From contig SUWU01000008.1 in assembly GCA_015061295.1 (NCBI GenBank), positions 1 through 64,000 on the forward strand: DNA of 64,000 nucleotides, given 5' to 3'. Positions 8,716 through 16,871 of this stretch are shown in pieces. How positions within the stretch are numbered: the stretch's first letter is position 1; the number at the start of each line of letters is the position of its first letter. Under the pieces are notes generated by a model. That model worked only from the letters and a program-made list of their open reading frames with translations. It was not told the DNA's origin and searched no databases. The position numbers were made by a program, and so were the translations under genes. Source of the DNA: Lentimicrobiaceae bacterium. GTDB lineage: Bacteria > Bacteroidota > Bacteroidia > Bacteroidales > F082.

Positions 8716-8919
8716 ATGAATGATTATAAGAGATTTAGACGTAATGCTTTGAATAAAGTCATCGGCGGTGTTTGCTCCTGATTGGCTGATTATTTTAATA
8801 TTGATGTAGTTTTGGTAAGAATAATCTTTGCTGCTTCGTTCTTGTTTGCAGGAGTAGGATTGGGATTGTATCTTCTTTTGTGGATATTGGTGCCTGCTGA
8901 CAATTACATTAATTATTGA
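8716..8919 (+). pseudogene. PspC-domain membrane protein interrupted by one in-frame TGA
   Basis: The frame from ATG 8716 to TGA 8917-8919 encodes a classic small PspC protein: KRFRRNALNKVIGGVCS, stop, LADYFNIDVVLVRIIFAAS and then a hydrophobic helix ending LLLWILVPAD. The only defect is TGA at 8779-8781, where the family has a conserved Gly (GGVCSGLADYF). GGA to TGA is one base change. Everything after the stop stays in frame and family-like, so the mutation is recent, a sequencing error, or is read through. Other genes here end in TGA, so a genome-wide UGA reassignment is not supported. PspC proteins act in envelope stress responses and may work as transcriptional partners. The CbpA-like gene lies 135 bases downstream. 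Confidence 0.8.
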
Positions 8920-8973
8920 TGAATTGATAAAACAAAAACGACAGTCTGTTGTTATACAGAAAAATATTGACAC

Positions 8974-9013
8974 ATTGAATGTGTTTGTTCAGAATGGAAT
9001 GAACACATTCGGT
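8974..9013. repeat. Inverted repeat upstream of the DnaJ-like gene
   Basis: GAATGTGTTTGTTC (8977-8990) faces GAATGAACACATTC (8997-9010), a 14-base arm with two mismatches and a six-base loop. It could be an operator or a weak terminator; no T-run follows. Confidence 0.5.
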
Positions 9014-9054
9014 GCGTCCCCACTCAACTTGTTGATTCATAGACTTAAAAAGGT

Positions 9055-9951
9055 ATGGAATACAAAGATTACTATAAGATATTAGGCGTGGAGCGCTCGG
9101 CTTCGCAAGATGAAATAAAGAAGGCTTATCGTAAGTTAGCAGTGAAATATCACCCCGACAAGAATCCTGATGACAAGGTGGCTGAAGAGAAGTTTAAAGA
9201 AATCTCGGAGGCGTATCAGGTGTTGGGCAATGCCGACTCTCGTAAGAAATATGATGAGCTTGGCGCTAACTGGAAACAATATGAGAATGCTGGATTTAAC
9301 GGCTTCGGTGGCGGACAAGGCTTCAGCGCGAGCGGCTTCTCCGACTTCTTCGATATGTTCTTCGGCGGTCAGGGCGGGGGAGCAGGCTTCGACATAAGAG
9401 ACTTTATGGGCGGGGGCCGTAGGTCGTCACGACCAGCTAAAGGCAACGACCTCAACGCTAATATCAGTATGACTCTTCTGGAGGCTTACCAAGGCTCGCA
9501 ACGTATGCTCGACCTTAACGGTAACACAATAAAAATCACTATAAAACCTGGAGTACGCGACGGACAAGTGCTGCGTATCAAAGGTAAAGGTAATCCAGGA
9601 CGTAACGGAGGCGACAACGGCGACCTTCTTATAAAAGTGTCTATCATGAACGACCATGTCTATCAACGTGATGGCGATGACCTTATAAGAAATATCAACA
9701 TCGACATATATACCGCAATACTCGGTGGTAAGATAACGGTCAATACACTTAAAGGCGACGTCAATGTGCCTATAAAACCACAGACTCAGAATAATAGCAC
9801 CCTGCGACTTAAAGGTCTCGGAATGCCTCATTACGGTAAAGAAGGAGCGGGAGCCATGCTGCTGAAAGTGCAGATTTTGTTGCCAGAACACTTCTCACAA
9901 AAAGAATTAGAACTCATAAAAGAAGCACAACAGTTGACAATGAATAATTAG
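9055..9951 (+). CDS. CbpA-like DnaJ co-chaperone without zinc finger
   Basis: 298 residues. A J domain occupies 1-70 ([21 protein letters not shown], with the HPD motif in [11 protein letters not shown]). Then comes a Gly/Phe-rich linker (about 82-120, [11 protein letters not shown] and similar) and a DnaJ C-terminal peptide-binding domain ([18 protein letters not shown] onward, with [17 protein letters not shown]). The four CxxCxGxG repeats are absent, as in CbpA rather than DnaJ. It should stimulate Hsp70 (DnaK) ATPase and deliver substrates in the cytoplasm. The ATG at 9055 begins the [11 protein letters not shown] family N-terminus. The last codons (QLTMNN, stop) are made of gacaatgaataatta, a spacer-repeat sequence, and a second repeat type follows directly. 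Confidence 0.92.
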   Translation: MEYKDYYKILGVERSASQDEIKKAYRKLAVKYHPDKNPDDKVAEEKFKEISEAYQVLGNADSRKKYDELGANWKQYENAGFNGFGGGQGFSASGFSDFFDMFFGGQGGGAGFDIRDFMGGGRRSSRPAKGNDLNANISMTLLEAYQGSQRMLDLNGNTIKITIKPGVRDGQVLRIKGKGNPGRNGGDNGDLLIKVSIMNDHVYQRDGDDLIRNINIDIYTAILGGKITVNTLKGDVNVPIKPQTQNNSTLRLKGLGMPHYGKEGAGAMLLKVQILLPEHFSQKELELIKEAQQLTMNN

Positions 9952-9998
9952 CTTTTAGCCATTAGCTCTTAGCCAATAGCCAACAGCCAATAGCTAAA
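9952..9998. repeat. AGCCAATAGCCAACAG repeat array
   Basis: Seven-base-like units (ttagccat, tagctctt, agccaat, agccaac, agccaat, agctaaaa). The ends TTAGCCATTAGC and GCCAATAGCTAA are nearly complementary, so the array can fold into a hairpin followed by A-rich DNA. The same unit occurs inside the amylase gene at 15636-15664. Confidence 0.75.
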
Positions 9999-10040
9999 AA
10001 AAAGTCATCGTAATTGTTATAAGTAAGTGTGTTTTTTCAT

Positions 10041-10048
10041 TAAATTTG
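10041..10048 (+). promoter_or_regulatory. -7 box of the TonB receptor gene
   Basis: TAAATTTG matches TAnnTTTG, 25 bases before ATG 10073. It supports the later ATG over the TTG at 10046, which lies inside this box. Confidence 0.5.
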
Positions 10049-10072
10049 CAAAGTCATGAAATTTATATATTG

Positions 10073-12397
10073 ATGAAAAATAAATCCTTACTTATATTTG
10101 TTATATCATTATTTATAAGCACTTTCGCTCATGCTCAAGGCGATAATAGTCTCAGAGGCTTCATATATGAAAAATCTACCGGCGAACCAATGATGTTCTG
10201 TAATGTGACTCTCAAAGGTACGACTTACGGAGCTTCTACCGACCTTAACGGATATTTCAATATAACCAGAGTGCCCGACGGACAATATGATGTATATGTG
10301 ACAAGTCTCGGTTATGATACTATCTCGGATAATGTCACACTTCGCAACAATCAAGTCATTAACAAGAAATATTATCTTGAAGAAGCGTCGATGGTGCTTG
10401 AAGCTATCAATATAACAGCTGATAAGATAGAGGCGAGGACAGAGACGAAAACCTCTGTTATCAACATCACGCCTAAGGTTATCACTAAGATTCCTACCAT
10501 GGGAGGTCAACCTGACTTGGCTCAATATCTTCAAGTCATTCCTGGAGTGGTCTTTACTGGCGATCAGGGTGGTCAGTTGTATATCAGAGGCGGCTCGCCG
10601 ATTCAAAACAAGGTGCTCCTCGACGGCATGGTGATATATAATCCTTTCCATTCCATAGGACTCTTCTCGGTCTTCGATACCGACATTATCAGAAATGCCG
10701 ACATATACACAGGAGGCTTCGGCGCGGAATATGGCGGTCGTATCTCCTCGGTGATGGACATCACTACACGTGATGGTAACAAAAAAAGACTCTCCGGTAA
10801 GGTGGGTGCTACTACCTTCGGAGCTAAGGTCATGATAGAAGGCCCTATCAAAAAAGCTAAAGACGACGATGATATGAGTATGTCATTTATCTTGTCGGCG
10901 AAGAACTCTTACCTCGAACAAACGAGTCAGTCGGTTTATAAGCAGATCCTTGACGGTGAGACCTTGCCATATAACTATAGAGACGTTTATGGTAAGCTGT
11001 CGCTTAACGCCCCTAACGGTAGTAAGATTAACTTCTTCGGTTTTAACTTCGTCGATGATGTAAATAATTATAAGACAATATCTAATTTCGGTTGGGACTC
11101 ATATGGCGCTGGTACCAACTTCGTCATTATTCCAGGTAAGTCGCCGGTGTTGATAGAAGGTAGCGTGGCGTTTTCCGATTATGAGGCTACCCTGAAAGAG
11201 AAGAATAACCCAGATAGAAAGAGTTCTATCAACGGCTTTAATGCAGGCTTTGCCTTCACTTATTTCTTGGGTAAGAACTCGTTGAAGTACGGCGTGGAGA
11301 TGCTTGGTTTTAATACAGTCTTCGACTATATCAAGTCGAATGGCATTAAGATGTTGCAAGAGGATAACACTACAGAGTTGGGAGCTTATGTGAAGTATAA
11401 GGCGCAGCTCAACAATCTCATCCTTGAGCCAAGTTTTAGGTTGCAGGCCTACGCCTCATTGTCGGAGGTGTCTCCAGAACCTCGTCTCGCCATAAAATAT
11501 AACGTCACCGACTGGTTCCGTGTCAAAGCTGCTGGAGGCTTCTATACCCAGAATCTCATTGCAGCCAATAGCGACCGCGACGTGGTGAATCTTTTCTACG
11601 GCTTCTTGTCGGGACAAGATGACATACCTTCAAAATTCGATGGTGAAGAGGTGACGTCAAAACTACAGAAAGCTATACATTATATCTTGGGAACAGAGTT
11701 CGATGTCTTTTATGATGTGACTCTTAACATTGAAGGATATTACAAAGACTTTCGTCTGTTGACAAGCATGAATAGAAATCAGATGTACACCGATGAGAAC
11801 GCTCCTAACGGCACTCCTGAGATAGAGAAGAAAGACTTTATGGTGGAGACAGGCGATGCCTATGGTGTGGATGTCTCACTTAAATATGAGGATAATAGAT
11901 GGTATCTGTGGGGCGCTTATTCCTTGGCATATGTTAATAAAAATTATGAAAACGCTGATGGTAAGATAGTAAACTATCGCACTCACTACGACCGCCGTCA
12001 TAATATTAATGTCATGGCGACATATACCGCAGGACGAAAGAGACTGTTAGATGTGAGCCTGCGTTGGAACTTCGGTAGCGGATTTCCATTTACTCAGGTG
12101 TCGGGATTTTACGAGAAACTGCCTTACAACAATATATCCTTCGACCCATATACCGAGAGCGGTTATCTCGGACTGTTGTATGGCGATATTAACACAGGAC
12201 AACTGCCAAGTTATCATAGGCTCGACTTTAACGTGAAACGTAAATTTAATATAACTGAAAATATTAAACTCGAAGCCGACTTTAGCATAACGAATGTATA
12301 TAACCAACGTAACATATTCTATATAGATGTGGTATCTACAGAGTCGATATATCAACTTCCTTTTATGCCAAGTCTTGGATTAACATTATCATTCTAA
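10073..12397 (+). CDS. TonB-dependent outer-membrane receptor with carboxypeptidase-like domain
   Basis: 774 residues from ATG 10073; the upstream TTG at 10046 overlaps the promoter box. A signal peptide ends at AHAQ. Residues about 25-115 form a CarboxypepD_reg-like beta-sandwich (GFIYEKSTGEPMMFCNVTLKG). The plug domain follows (GGQPDLAQYLQVIPGVVF, LYIRGGSPIQNKVLLDGMVIYNP, then GFGAEYGGRISSVMDITTRDGN). The rest is a large beta-barrel ending in an aromatic F, typical of outer-membrane proteins. It should import a ligand by TonB energy. No SusD partner is adjacent, so a SusCD glycan system is unlikely; the substrate is unknown. An S9 peptidase gene follows seven bases later, probably in the same transcript. 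Confidence 0.9.
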   Translation: MKNKSLLIFVISLFISTFAHAQGDNSLRGFIYEKSTGEPMMFCNVTLKGTTYGASTDLNGYFNITRVPDGQYDVYVTSLGYDTISDNVTLRNNQVINKKYYLEEASMVLEAINITADKIEARTETKTSVINITPKVITKIPTMGGQPDLAQYLQVIPGVVFTGDQGGQLYIRGGSPIQNKVLLDGMVIYNPFHSIGLFSVFDTDIIRNADIYTGGFGAEYGGRISSVMDITTRDGNKKRLSGKVGATTFGAKVMIEGPIKKAKDDDDMSMSFILSAKNSYLEQTSQSVYKQILDGETLPYNYRDVYGKLSLNAPNGSKINFFGFNFVDDVNNYKTISNFGWDSYGAGTNFVIIPGKSPVLIEGSVAFSDYEATLKEKNNPDRKSSINGFNAGFAFTYFLGKNSLKYGVEMLGFNTVFDYIKSNGIKMLQEDNTTELGAYVKYKAQLNNLILEPSFRLQAYASLSEVSPEPRLAIKYNVTDWFRVKAAGGFYTQNLIAANSDRDVVNLFYGFLSGQDDIPSKFDGEEVTSKLQKAIHYILGTEFDVFYDVTLNIEGYYKDFRLLTSMNRNQMYTDENAPNGTPEIEKKDFMVETGDAYGVDVSLKYEDNRWYLWGAYSLAYVNKNYENADGKIVNYRTHYDRRHNINVMATYTAGRKRLLDVSLRWNFGSGFPFTQVSGFYEKLPYNNISFDPYTESGYLGLLYGDINTGQLPSYHRLDFNVKRKFNITENIKLEADFSITNVYNQRNIFYIDVVSTESIYQLPFMPSLGLTLSF

Positions 12398-12404
12398 AAT
12401 CAAT

Positions 12405-14450
12405 ATGAAAAAACCTTCAGCAAAAATATGTCCCCGTGAACTTAATGCTCATGGGGATATTCGTATCGATAATTATTATTGGCTTAACGAACGCGAGAAC
12501 CCAGAAGTGATAGCTTATCTCGAAGAGGAGAATCTTTATCAAGAGACTATGATGAAAGATACAGAGCCTCTGCAACAGCAGCTATACGATGAGATAGTGG
12601 GACGCATTAAACAAGATGATGTCTCTTATCCTACAAAAAGAAACGGCTACTATTACTACTCACGCTACGAAGAAGGTAAAGAATATCCTATCTATTGCCG
12701 TAGAAAAGATAATATGGAAAATCCGGAGCAGATACTCCTCGATGGAAATAAAATGGCTGAAGGTTATCATTACTTCGACATCGGAGCTTATTCTGTGAGC
12801 CCTGATAATAAGATGCTCGCCTATAGCGTCGATACCGTGAGCCGCCGTCAATATGACATTTGTTTTAAAGGTATAGAGGGCTTGGAGGATGAAAGGGTGA
12901 AAGGTTTGGAGGGTGAGATTATCAAGAATACTACGGGTAATATGGTGTGGGCTAATGATAACGAGACGATATTTTATAGCGTGAAAGATGAGTCGCTGCG
13001 TTCATGTAAGATTATGCGTCATAAACTTAATACTTCTCCTGATGATGACGTACTCGTTTATTTTGAAGAAGATACAGCTTTTAATTGTTTCGTCGGTAAG
13101 TCGAAGTCGAAGAAATATATCATGATAATGTCGGAAAGTACGCTGTCGTCGGAGGTGAGATTTATTGATGCTGACAATCCTTATGGCGACTTCAAGGTCT
13201 TTCAAAAACGTCAGGATGATATGCTTTATGGAATAGGACATTATGGAGAGCATTTTTATATCTTGACTAATGCTGATGGGGCGAAGAATTTCAAGATAAT
13301 GAAGACGTCTGTCGAGATGACAGAGAAAGAGAATTGGGTAGAGATAATGTCGCATCGCGATGATGTCTTGATAGAAGACTTTGATTTATATGCTGATTAT
13401 CTCGTTATTGAAGAGCGTCATCAGGGTTTGGTGAAGATAAGAGTCATGACATGGGATTTTACTGCCGATTATTATATTGATTTTGTTGAGCCTGCTTACA
13501 CGGCATATTCCTTAGGTAATCCTGATTTCGACACGCATTTGCTGAGATATGGATATAACTCGATGACGACGCCATCGTCGCTTTATGAGTATGATATGAT
13601 AAGTCGTGAGTCGGTTTTGTTGAAGCGACAGGAGATAGTGGGAGGCTACGAGCCGTCGTGTTATGTCACTGAGCGACATTGGGCTGCTTCACACGACGGC
13701 GTGATGGTGCCTATTTCTTTGGTATATAAAAAAGGAATGAAACGCGATGGCAGTAACTCTTTGGTACTTTATGGCTACGGCTCCTACGGCAGTAGCATGG
13801 ACGCTTATTTCTCATCGGCGCGACTGAGTCTCTTAGATAGAGGCTTCATCTGGGCTATAGCTCATGTGAGAGGCGGCGAAGAATTAGGACGCCATTGGTA
13901 TGAAGATGGAAAAATGCTGAACAAGAGAAATTCTTTCCTCGATTTTATCTATTGTGGAAAATATCTCGTGAAAGAAGGTTTTACTTGTCATGACAGGATG
14001 TTCGCTATGGGCGGTAGTGCTGGCGGACTGCTCGTAGGTGCTGTCGCTAATATGGCACCAGAGATGTGGCGTGGCATCATAGCACAGGTGCCTTTCGTCG
14101 ATGTGGTGACAACGATGCTCGATGAGTCGATACCTCTTACAACAGGAGAATATGACGAGTGGGGTAACCCTAACATTAAAGAGTATTATGATTATATGAA
14201 GTCGTATTCGCCTTACGATAACGTGGAGAGAAAAGATTATCCTGCTATGCTCGTTACTACAGGACTTCACGATAGTCAGGTACAATATTGGGAGCCTGCG
14301 AAATGGGTCGCTAAGCTGCGGGAGATGAAGACTGACGATAATCCGTTATATCTAAAGACAAATATGGACTTCGGTCACGGTGGAGCTTCAGGACGTTTCG
14401 AAGGAATAAAAGAAATAGCCCTCGAATACGCCTTCCTTTTGAGTCTATAA
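12405..14450 (+). CDS. ptrB: S9 family oligopeptidase (oligopeptidase B type)
   Basis: 681 residues without a signal peptide, so probably cytoplasmic. The N-terminal beta-propeller part (about 70-410) begins after RIDNYYWLNERENPEV, a motif typical of oligopeptidase B. The catalytic alpha/beta-hydrolase domain has YGYGSYGSSMDAYF, AHVRGGEELGRHWYEDGK, the nucleophile elbow GGSAGGLL, a late Asp (TTGLHDSQVQYWEP) and the His in FGHGGASGRF. It should cut peptides, typically after basic residues in this family. It follows the TonB receptor by 7 bases. The stretch GLEDERVKGLEGE near 161-173 has slightly repetitive DNA. Confidence 0.9.
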   Translation: MKKPSAKICPRELNAHGDIRIDNYYWLNERENPEVIAYLEEENLYQETMMKDTEPLQQQLYDEIVGRIKQDDVSYPTKRNGYYYYSRYEEGKEYPIYCRRKDNMENPEQILLDGNKMAEGYHYFDIGAYSVSPDNKMLAYSVDTVSRRQYDICFKGIEGLEDERVKGLEGEIIKNTTGNMVWANDNETIFYSVKDESLRSCKIMRHKLNTSPDDDVLVYFEEDTAFNCFVGKSKSKKYIMIMSESTLSSEVRFIDADNPYGDFKVFQKRQDDMLYGIGHYGEHFYILTNADGAKNFKIMKTSVEMTEKENWVEIMSHRDDVLIEDFDLYADYLVIEERHQGLVKIRVMTWDFTADYYIDFVEPAYTAYSLGNPDFDTHLLRYGYNSMTTPSSLYEYDMISRESVLLKRQEIVGGYEPSCYVTERHWAASHDGVMVPISLVYKKGMKRDGSNSLVLYGYGSYGSSMDAYFSSARLSLLDRGFIWAIAHVRGGEELGRHWYEDGKMLNKRNSFLDFIYCGKYLVKEGFTCHDRMFAMGGSAGGLLVGAVANMAPEMWRGIIAQVPFVDVVTTMLDESIPLTTGEYDEWGNPNIKEYYDYMKSYSPYDNVERKDYPAMLVTTGLHDSQVQYWEPAKWVAKLREMKTDDNPLYLKTNMDFGHGGASGRFEGIKEIALEYAFLLSL

Positions 14451-14458
14451 GTCAATAA

Positions 14459-14510
14459 GTAGAGACGTATCAATGATACCTGCATCATAAATAAACATTG
14501 ATGCGTCTTA
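14459..14510. repeat. 53-bp palindromic element, copy 1
   Basis: Starts gtagagacgtatcaatgat and ends cattgatgcgtctta, with complementary outer arms AGACGyATCAATG/CATTGATrCGTCT. It lies between the convergent S9 peptidase and NDK-like genes. Related copies are at 44260, 45523 and 47530, and a half copy at 31366. Confidence 0.85.
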
Positions 14511-14525
14511 ATAAGACAATGAGTT

Positions 14526-14969
14526 TTAGTGTTGATTGAAAAAGGTCTCCGCTTCGTGAAGCGCGCTTTGATAGCTGTCGGAGCAGTGCATCACGTTGCG
14601 TGTCTTGTCGATACTATAACGCTTTCTGTATTTGCTCTTTATCTGTAGAAGAACCTCCGTAGCATGATACTTGTCGCTGAATGGAGATAATAAAATCATT
14701 CCGATGCAAGGACCACTCGTCATATATTCTACTAACTCATCAAAGAAAGGCTTGCCTTTGTGACAACTGTATATTGTCTCCGCTTCTTCTCTCGTTAAAG
14801 TTTTCTCCTCTGCTTCGATGATGATAAAATCATGACGATGTAAGTCTTTGATAATCTCGTCGGTGTATCTTAAAAACTTGGGTTTTATAATGATGAAACT
14901 GTCATAATCGGCTAACATCGTTGAGTTATAGCCAAACCCATCTTCTTGTATGTCTGATGTAGATCTCAT
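14526..14969 (-). CDS. Nucleoside-diphosphate-kinase-like protein lacking the usual loop
   Basis: 147 residues from the ATG at 14969; the longer frame to 15053 adds an implausible N-terminus. The fold of NDK is clear: DSFIIIKPKFLR (catalytic-site Lys), LTREEAETIYSCHKGKPFFDELVEYMTSGP (the family's strongest signature, with Tyr), and NVMHCSDSYQSALHEAETFF, which keeps the phospho-His of the NxxHxSDS motif. However, the segment between GMILLSP and SIDKTRN is short and lacks the GATDP and GTIRG motifs that bind nucleotide phosphates and form the loop. It may be a divergent kinase or a protein that only keeps the His. It is divergent from the amylase and convergent with ptrB. Confidence 0.75.
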   Translation of the reverse strand: MRSTSDIQEDGFGYNSTMLADYDSFIIIKPKFLRYTDEIIKDLHRHDFIIIEAEEKTLTREEAETIYSCHKGKPFFDELVEYMTSGPCIGMILLSPFSDKYHATEVLLQIKSKYRKRYSIDKTRNVMHCSDSYQSALHEAETFFNQH

Positions 14970-14991
14970 ATGTTGTTGTTTTTTAACATAT
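14968..14991 (-). promoter_or_regulatory. Inverted repeat over the start codon of the NDK-like gene
   Basis: ATATGTT (14968-14974) and AACATAT (14985-14991) are exact complements with a ten-base T-rich loop. In the mRNA this would place the ATG in a stem, suggesting translational control or an operator. Confidence 0.4.
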
Positions 14992-15042
14992 AACAATGAA
15001 ATCTTAAGAAATGTTTGAAAACAATTTTTAAGAATTTTATCC

Positions 15043-15073
15043 TTTGAAAACAAGGAACAAATTCATATCTTTG
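15043..15073 (+). promoter_or_regulatory. Promoter of the amylase-branching enzyme operon
   Basis: TTTG (15043-15046), 19 bases, TATCTTTG (15066-15073). This is a full match to the Bacteroidota consensus, 35 bases before ATG 15108. Confidence 0.8.
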
Positions 15074-15107
15074 CATAAATTAACATATAAACTCGTTGAC
15101 CTAAATA

Positions 15108-16871
15108 ATGAACATATATCAACTTTTTGTAAGGACATTTGGAAATAAAAATATATCGCCTGTCTTTGATGGCGATAAGTCGCAGAATGGCTGTGGCACA
15201 TTTGCCAATATCAACGATAGGGCGTTAGATGCTCTTAAATCGTTAGGTATCACGCATATCTGGCTTACAGGTGTTATACGTCATTCTTCATCGACATCGT
15301 ATCCTGAGATTGGGATAAAATCGACAAATCCGCATATTACTAAAGGTAAAGCAGGCTCTCCGTATTCTATCATGGATTATTATGATATTGATCCTGACCT
15401 CGCTGTCAATCCTAACAACAGATATGAAGAATTTGATGATGTGGTGAATCGTATTCATGAGAAGGGTATGAAAGTGATAATAGACTTTGTTCCAAATCAT
15501 TTAGCGAGGGAGTATAAGTCAATGAGTAAGCCTTTTGACGTGGAAGAGTTTGGCGCTCACGATAATAAAGATGTTGCCTTCGCAAGAGATAATAACTTTT
15601 ATTATTGTCCAGGACAGGAACTGATAGTCCCAGAGCCAACAGCCAATAGCCAACAGCCAACAGTCTATAAGGAATTTCCAGCGAAAGCATCGGGTAACGA
15701 TGTCTTCTCACCGACACCTTCTGTCAACGATTGGTATGATACGATAAAATTAAATTATGGCGTCGATTATCAGAATGGAGCCAGATGTTTTGAGCCTATC
15801 CCTGATACGTGGTATAAGATGTTGAATATTATGATGTATTGGAGAGGTAGAGGCGTCGATGGCTTCCGTGTCGATATGGCGGAGATGGTGCCAATAGTGT
15901 TTTGGCGTTGGTCTATATTTCTGTTGCGAGAGACTTATGATGTTATCATGATTGCTGAGATATATCAGCCTCATATGTATAAGGAATATGTCAATGCAGG
16001 CTTTGATTATCTATACGATAAGGTTGGCCTTTATAATACATTGGAGAATATCTATCGTCATGGATGTCGCGCTGAGACTATCACTTCTGTATGGAATAGC
16101 TTGCAAGGCTTAGGTGATGCTATGCTTCGTTTTATGGAGAATCATGATGAGCCTCGATTAGCATCGAAACATTTTGTAGGTGATGCTTTTAAGTCGTTAC
16201 CTGCTGTCGTGATGTCGGCTCTCATGAACAGAGGTCCTTTTATGATTTATAACGGACAGGAGAGTGGGGAAGATGCGTGTGGCGCTGTGGGCTTCAGTGG
16301 TGACGATGGGCGTACTTCAATCTTCGACTATGCCGTGATGCCTAAACATCAAAAGTGGATGTCTGATGGAAAATTCGATGGCAGCGGATTCTCTGTAGAA
16401 CAAAAGAGATTGTATGACTTCTATTCTAAACTGTTGAATTTCCGACTTACTAACGATGCTATCAATAAAGGCGCGTTCTATGACTTGATGTGGGTTAACC
16501 CTTGGTATTCTAACTTCGACCCTCAATATCTTTATGCTTTTCTCCGTTATCACGATGAGGAACGACTGCTCGTTGTAATTAATTTTAATATGAATGAGAG
16601 TCGCTACTGTGAGGTGAAGATACCGCAAGATGCCTTGGAGTATATGAGACTACAAAGCAACGAGTCAACGAGTCAACAGAACAATGAGACTCAAAGTCAG
16701 TGTCAGAGTCAAAGTCAGAGTCAAAGTCAGAGTCAGAGTCAGAGTCAGAGTTCAAAGGTCGCAACCGAAGTCTTTACGGGTGAGAAGATAGAATATGATT
16801 TAGATGATGTCAGCAGTCGTGGCATCGCGATGACTCTTGAACCTGCAAGTTTTAAAATATTTAAGTTATGA
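15108..16871 (+). CDS. GH13 alpha-amylase family enzyme, cytoplasmic
   Basis: 587 residues, no signal peptide. The (beta/alpha)8 barrel shows the GH13 regions: VIIDFVPNH (region I), GFRVDMAEM with the nucleophile Asp, IMIAEIYQP with the acid/base Glu, and FMENHDEPR with the transition-state Asp. It should cleave or transfer alpha-1,4-glucan, probably in glycogen or maltodextrin metabolism. It overlaps glgB by four bases (ATGA), so the two act together. Two odd insertions are built of spacer-type repeats: residues about 177-185 (PTANSQQPT) and a Gln/Ser run at about 527-548. Both lie outside the catalytic motifs. Confidence 0.93.
   Translation: MNIYQLFVRTFGNKNISPVFDGDKSQNGCGTFANINDRALDALKSLGITHIWLTGVIRHSSSTSYPEIGIKSTNPHITKGKAGSPYSIMDYYDIDPDLAVNPNNRYEEFDDVVNRIHEKGMKVIIDFVPNHLAREYKSMSKPFDVEEFGAHDNKDVAFARDNNFYYCPGQELIVPEPTANSQQPTVYKEFPAKASGNDVFSPTPSVNDWYDTIKLNYGVDYQNGARCFEPIPDTWYKMLNIMMYWRGRGVDGFRVDMAEMVPIVFWRWSIFLLRETYDVIMIAEIYQPHMYKEYVNAGFDYLYDKVGLYNTLENIYRHGCRAETITSVWNSLQGLGDAMLRFMENHDEPRLASKHFVGDAFKSLPAVVMSALMNRGPFMIYNGQESGEDACGAVGFSGDDGRTSIFDYAVMPKHQKWMSDGKFDGSGFSVEQKRLYDFYSKLLNFRLTNDAINKGAFYDLMWVNPWYSNFDPQYLYAFLRYHDEERLLVVINFNMNESRYCEVKIPQDALEYMRLQSNESTSQQNNETQSQCQSQSQSQSQSQSQSQSSKVATEVFTGEKIEYDLDDVSSRGIAMTLEPASFKIFKL
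15636..15664. repeat. AGCCAACAGCCAATAG repeat inside the amylase gene
   Basis: agccaacagccaatagccaac and following units, the same 7-base family as the intergenic array at 9952-9998, here read in frame as ANSQQP. Confidence 0.8.
16655..16753. repeat. AGTCAA/AGTCAG hexamer array inside the amylase gene
   Basis: gagtcaacgagtcaacag is followed by about ten copies of cagagt/caaagt, read as Ser-Gln repeats in a surface segment near the C-terminus. The related array at 17342-17390 is read in another frame. Confidence 0.85.

Noticed and set aside
8779-8781. UGA recoded as glycine
   Set aside because: Glycine at UGA is known in other phyla, but many genes here end with a functional TGA and show no in-frame TGA, so one mutation is simpler.
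8695-8973. 92-residue frame on the minus strand over the PspC region
   Set aside because: The plus strand encodes a clear PspC protein; the minus frame has no recognisable features.
12870-12915. Repeat insertion in the S9 peptidase gene (GLEDERVKGLEGE)
   Set aside because: The DNA is slightly repetitive, but the match to the spacer units is too weak to claim.
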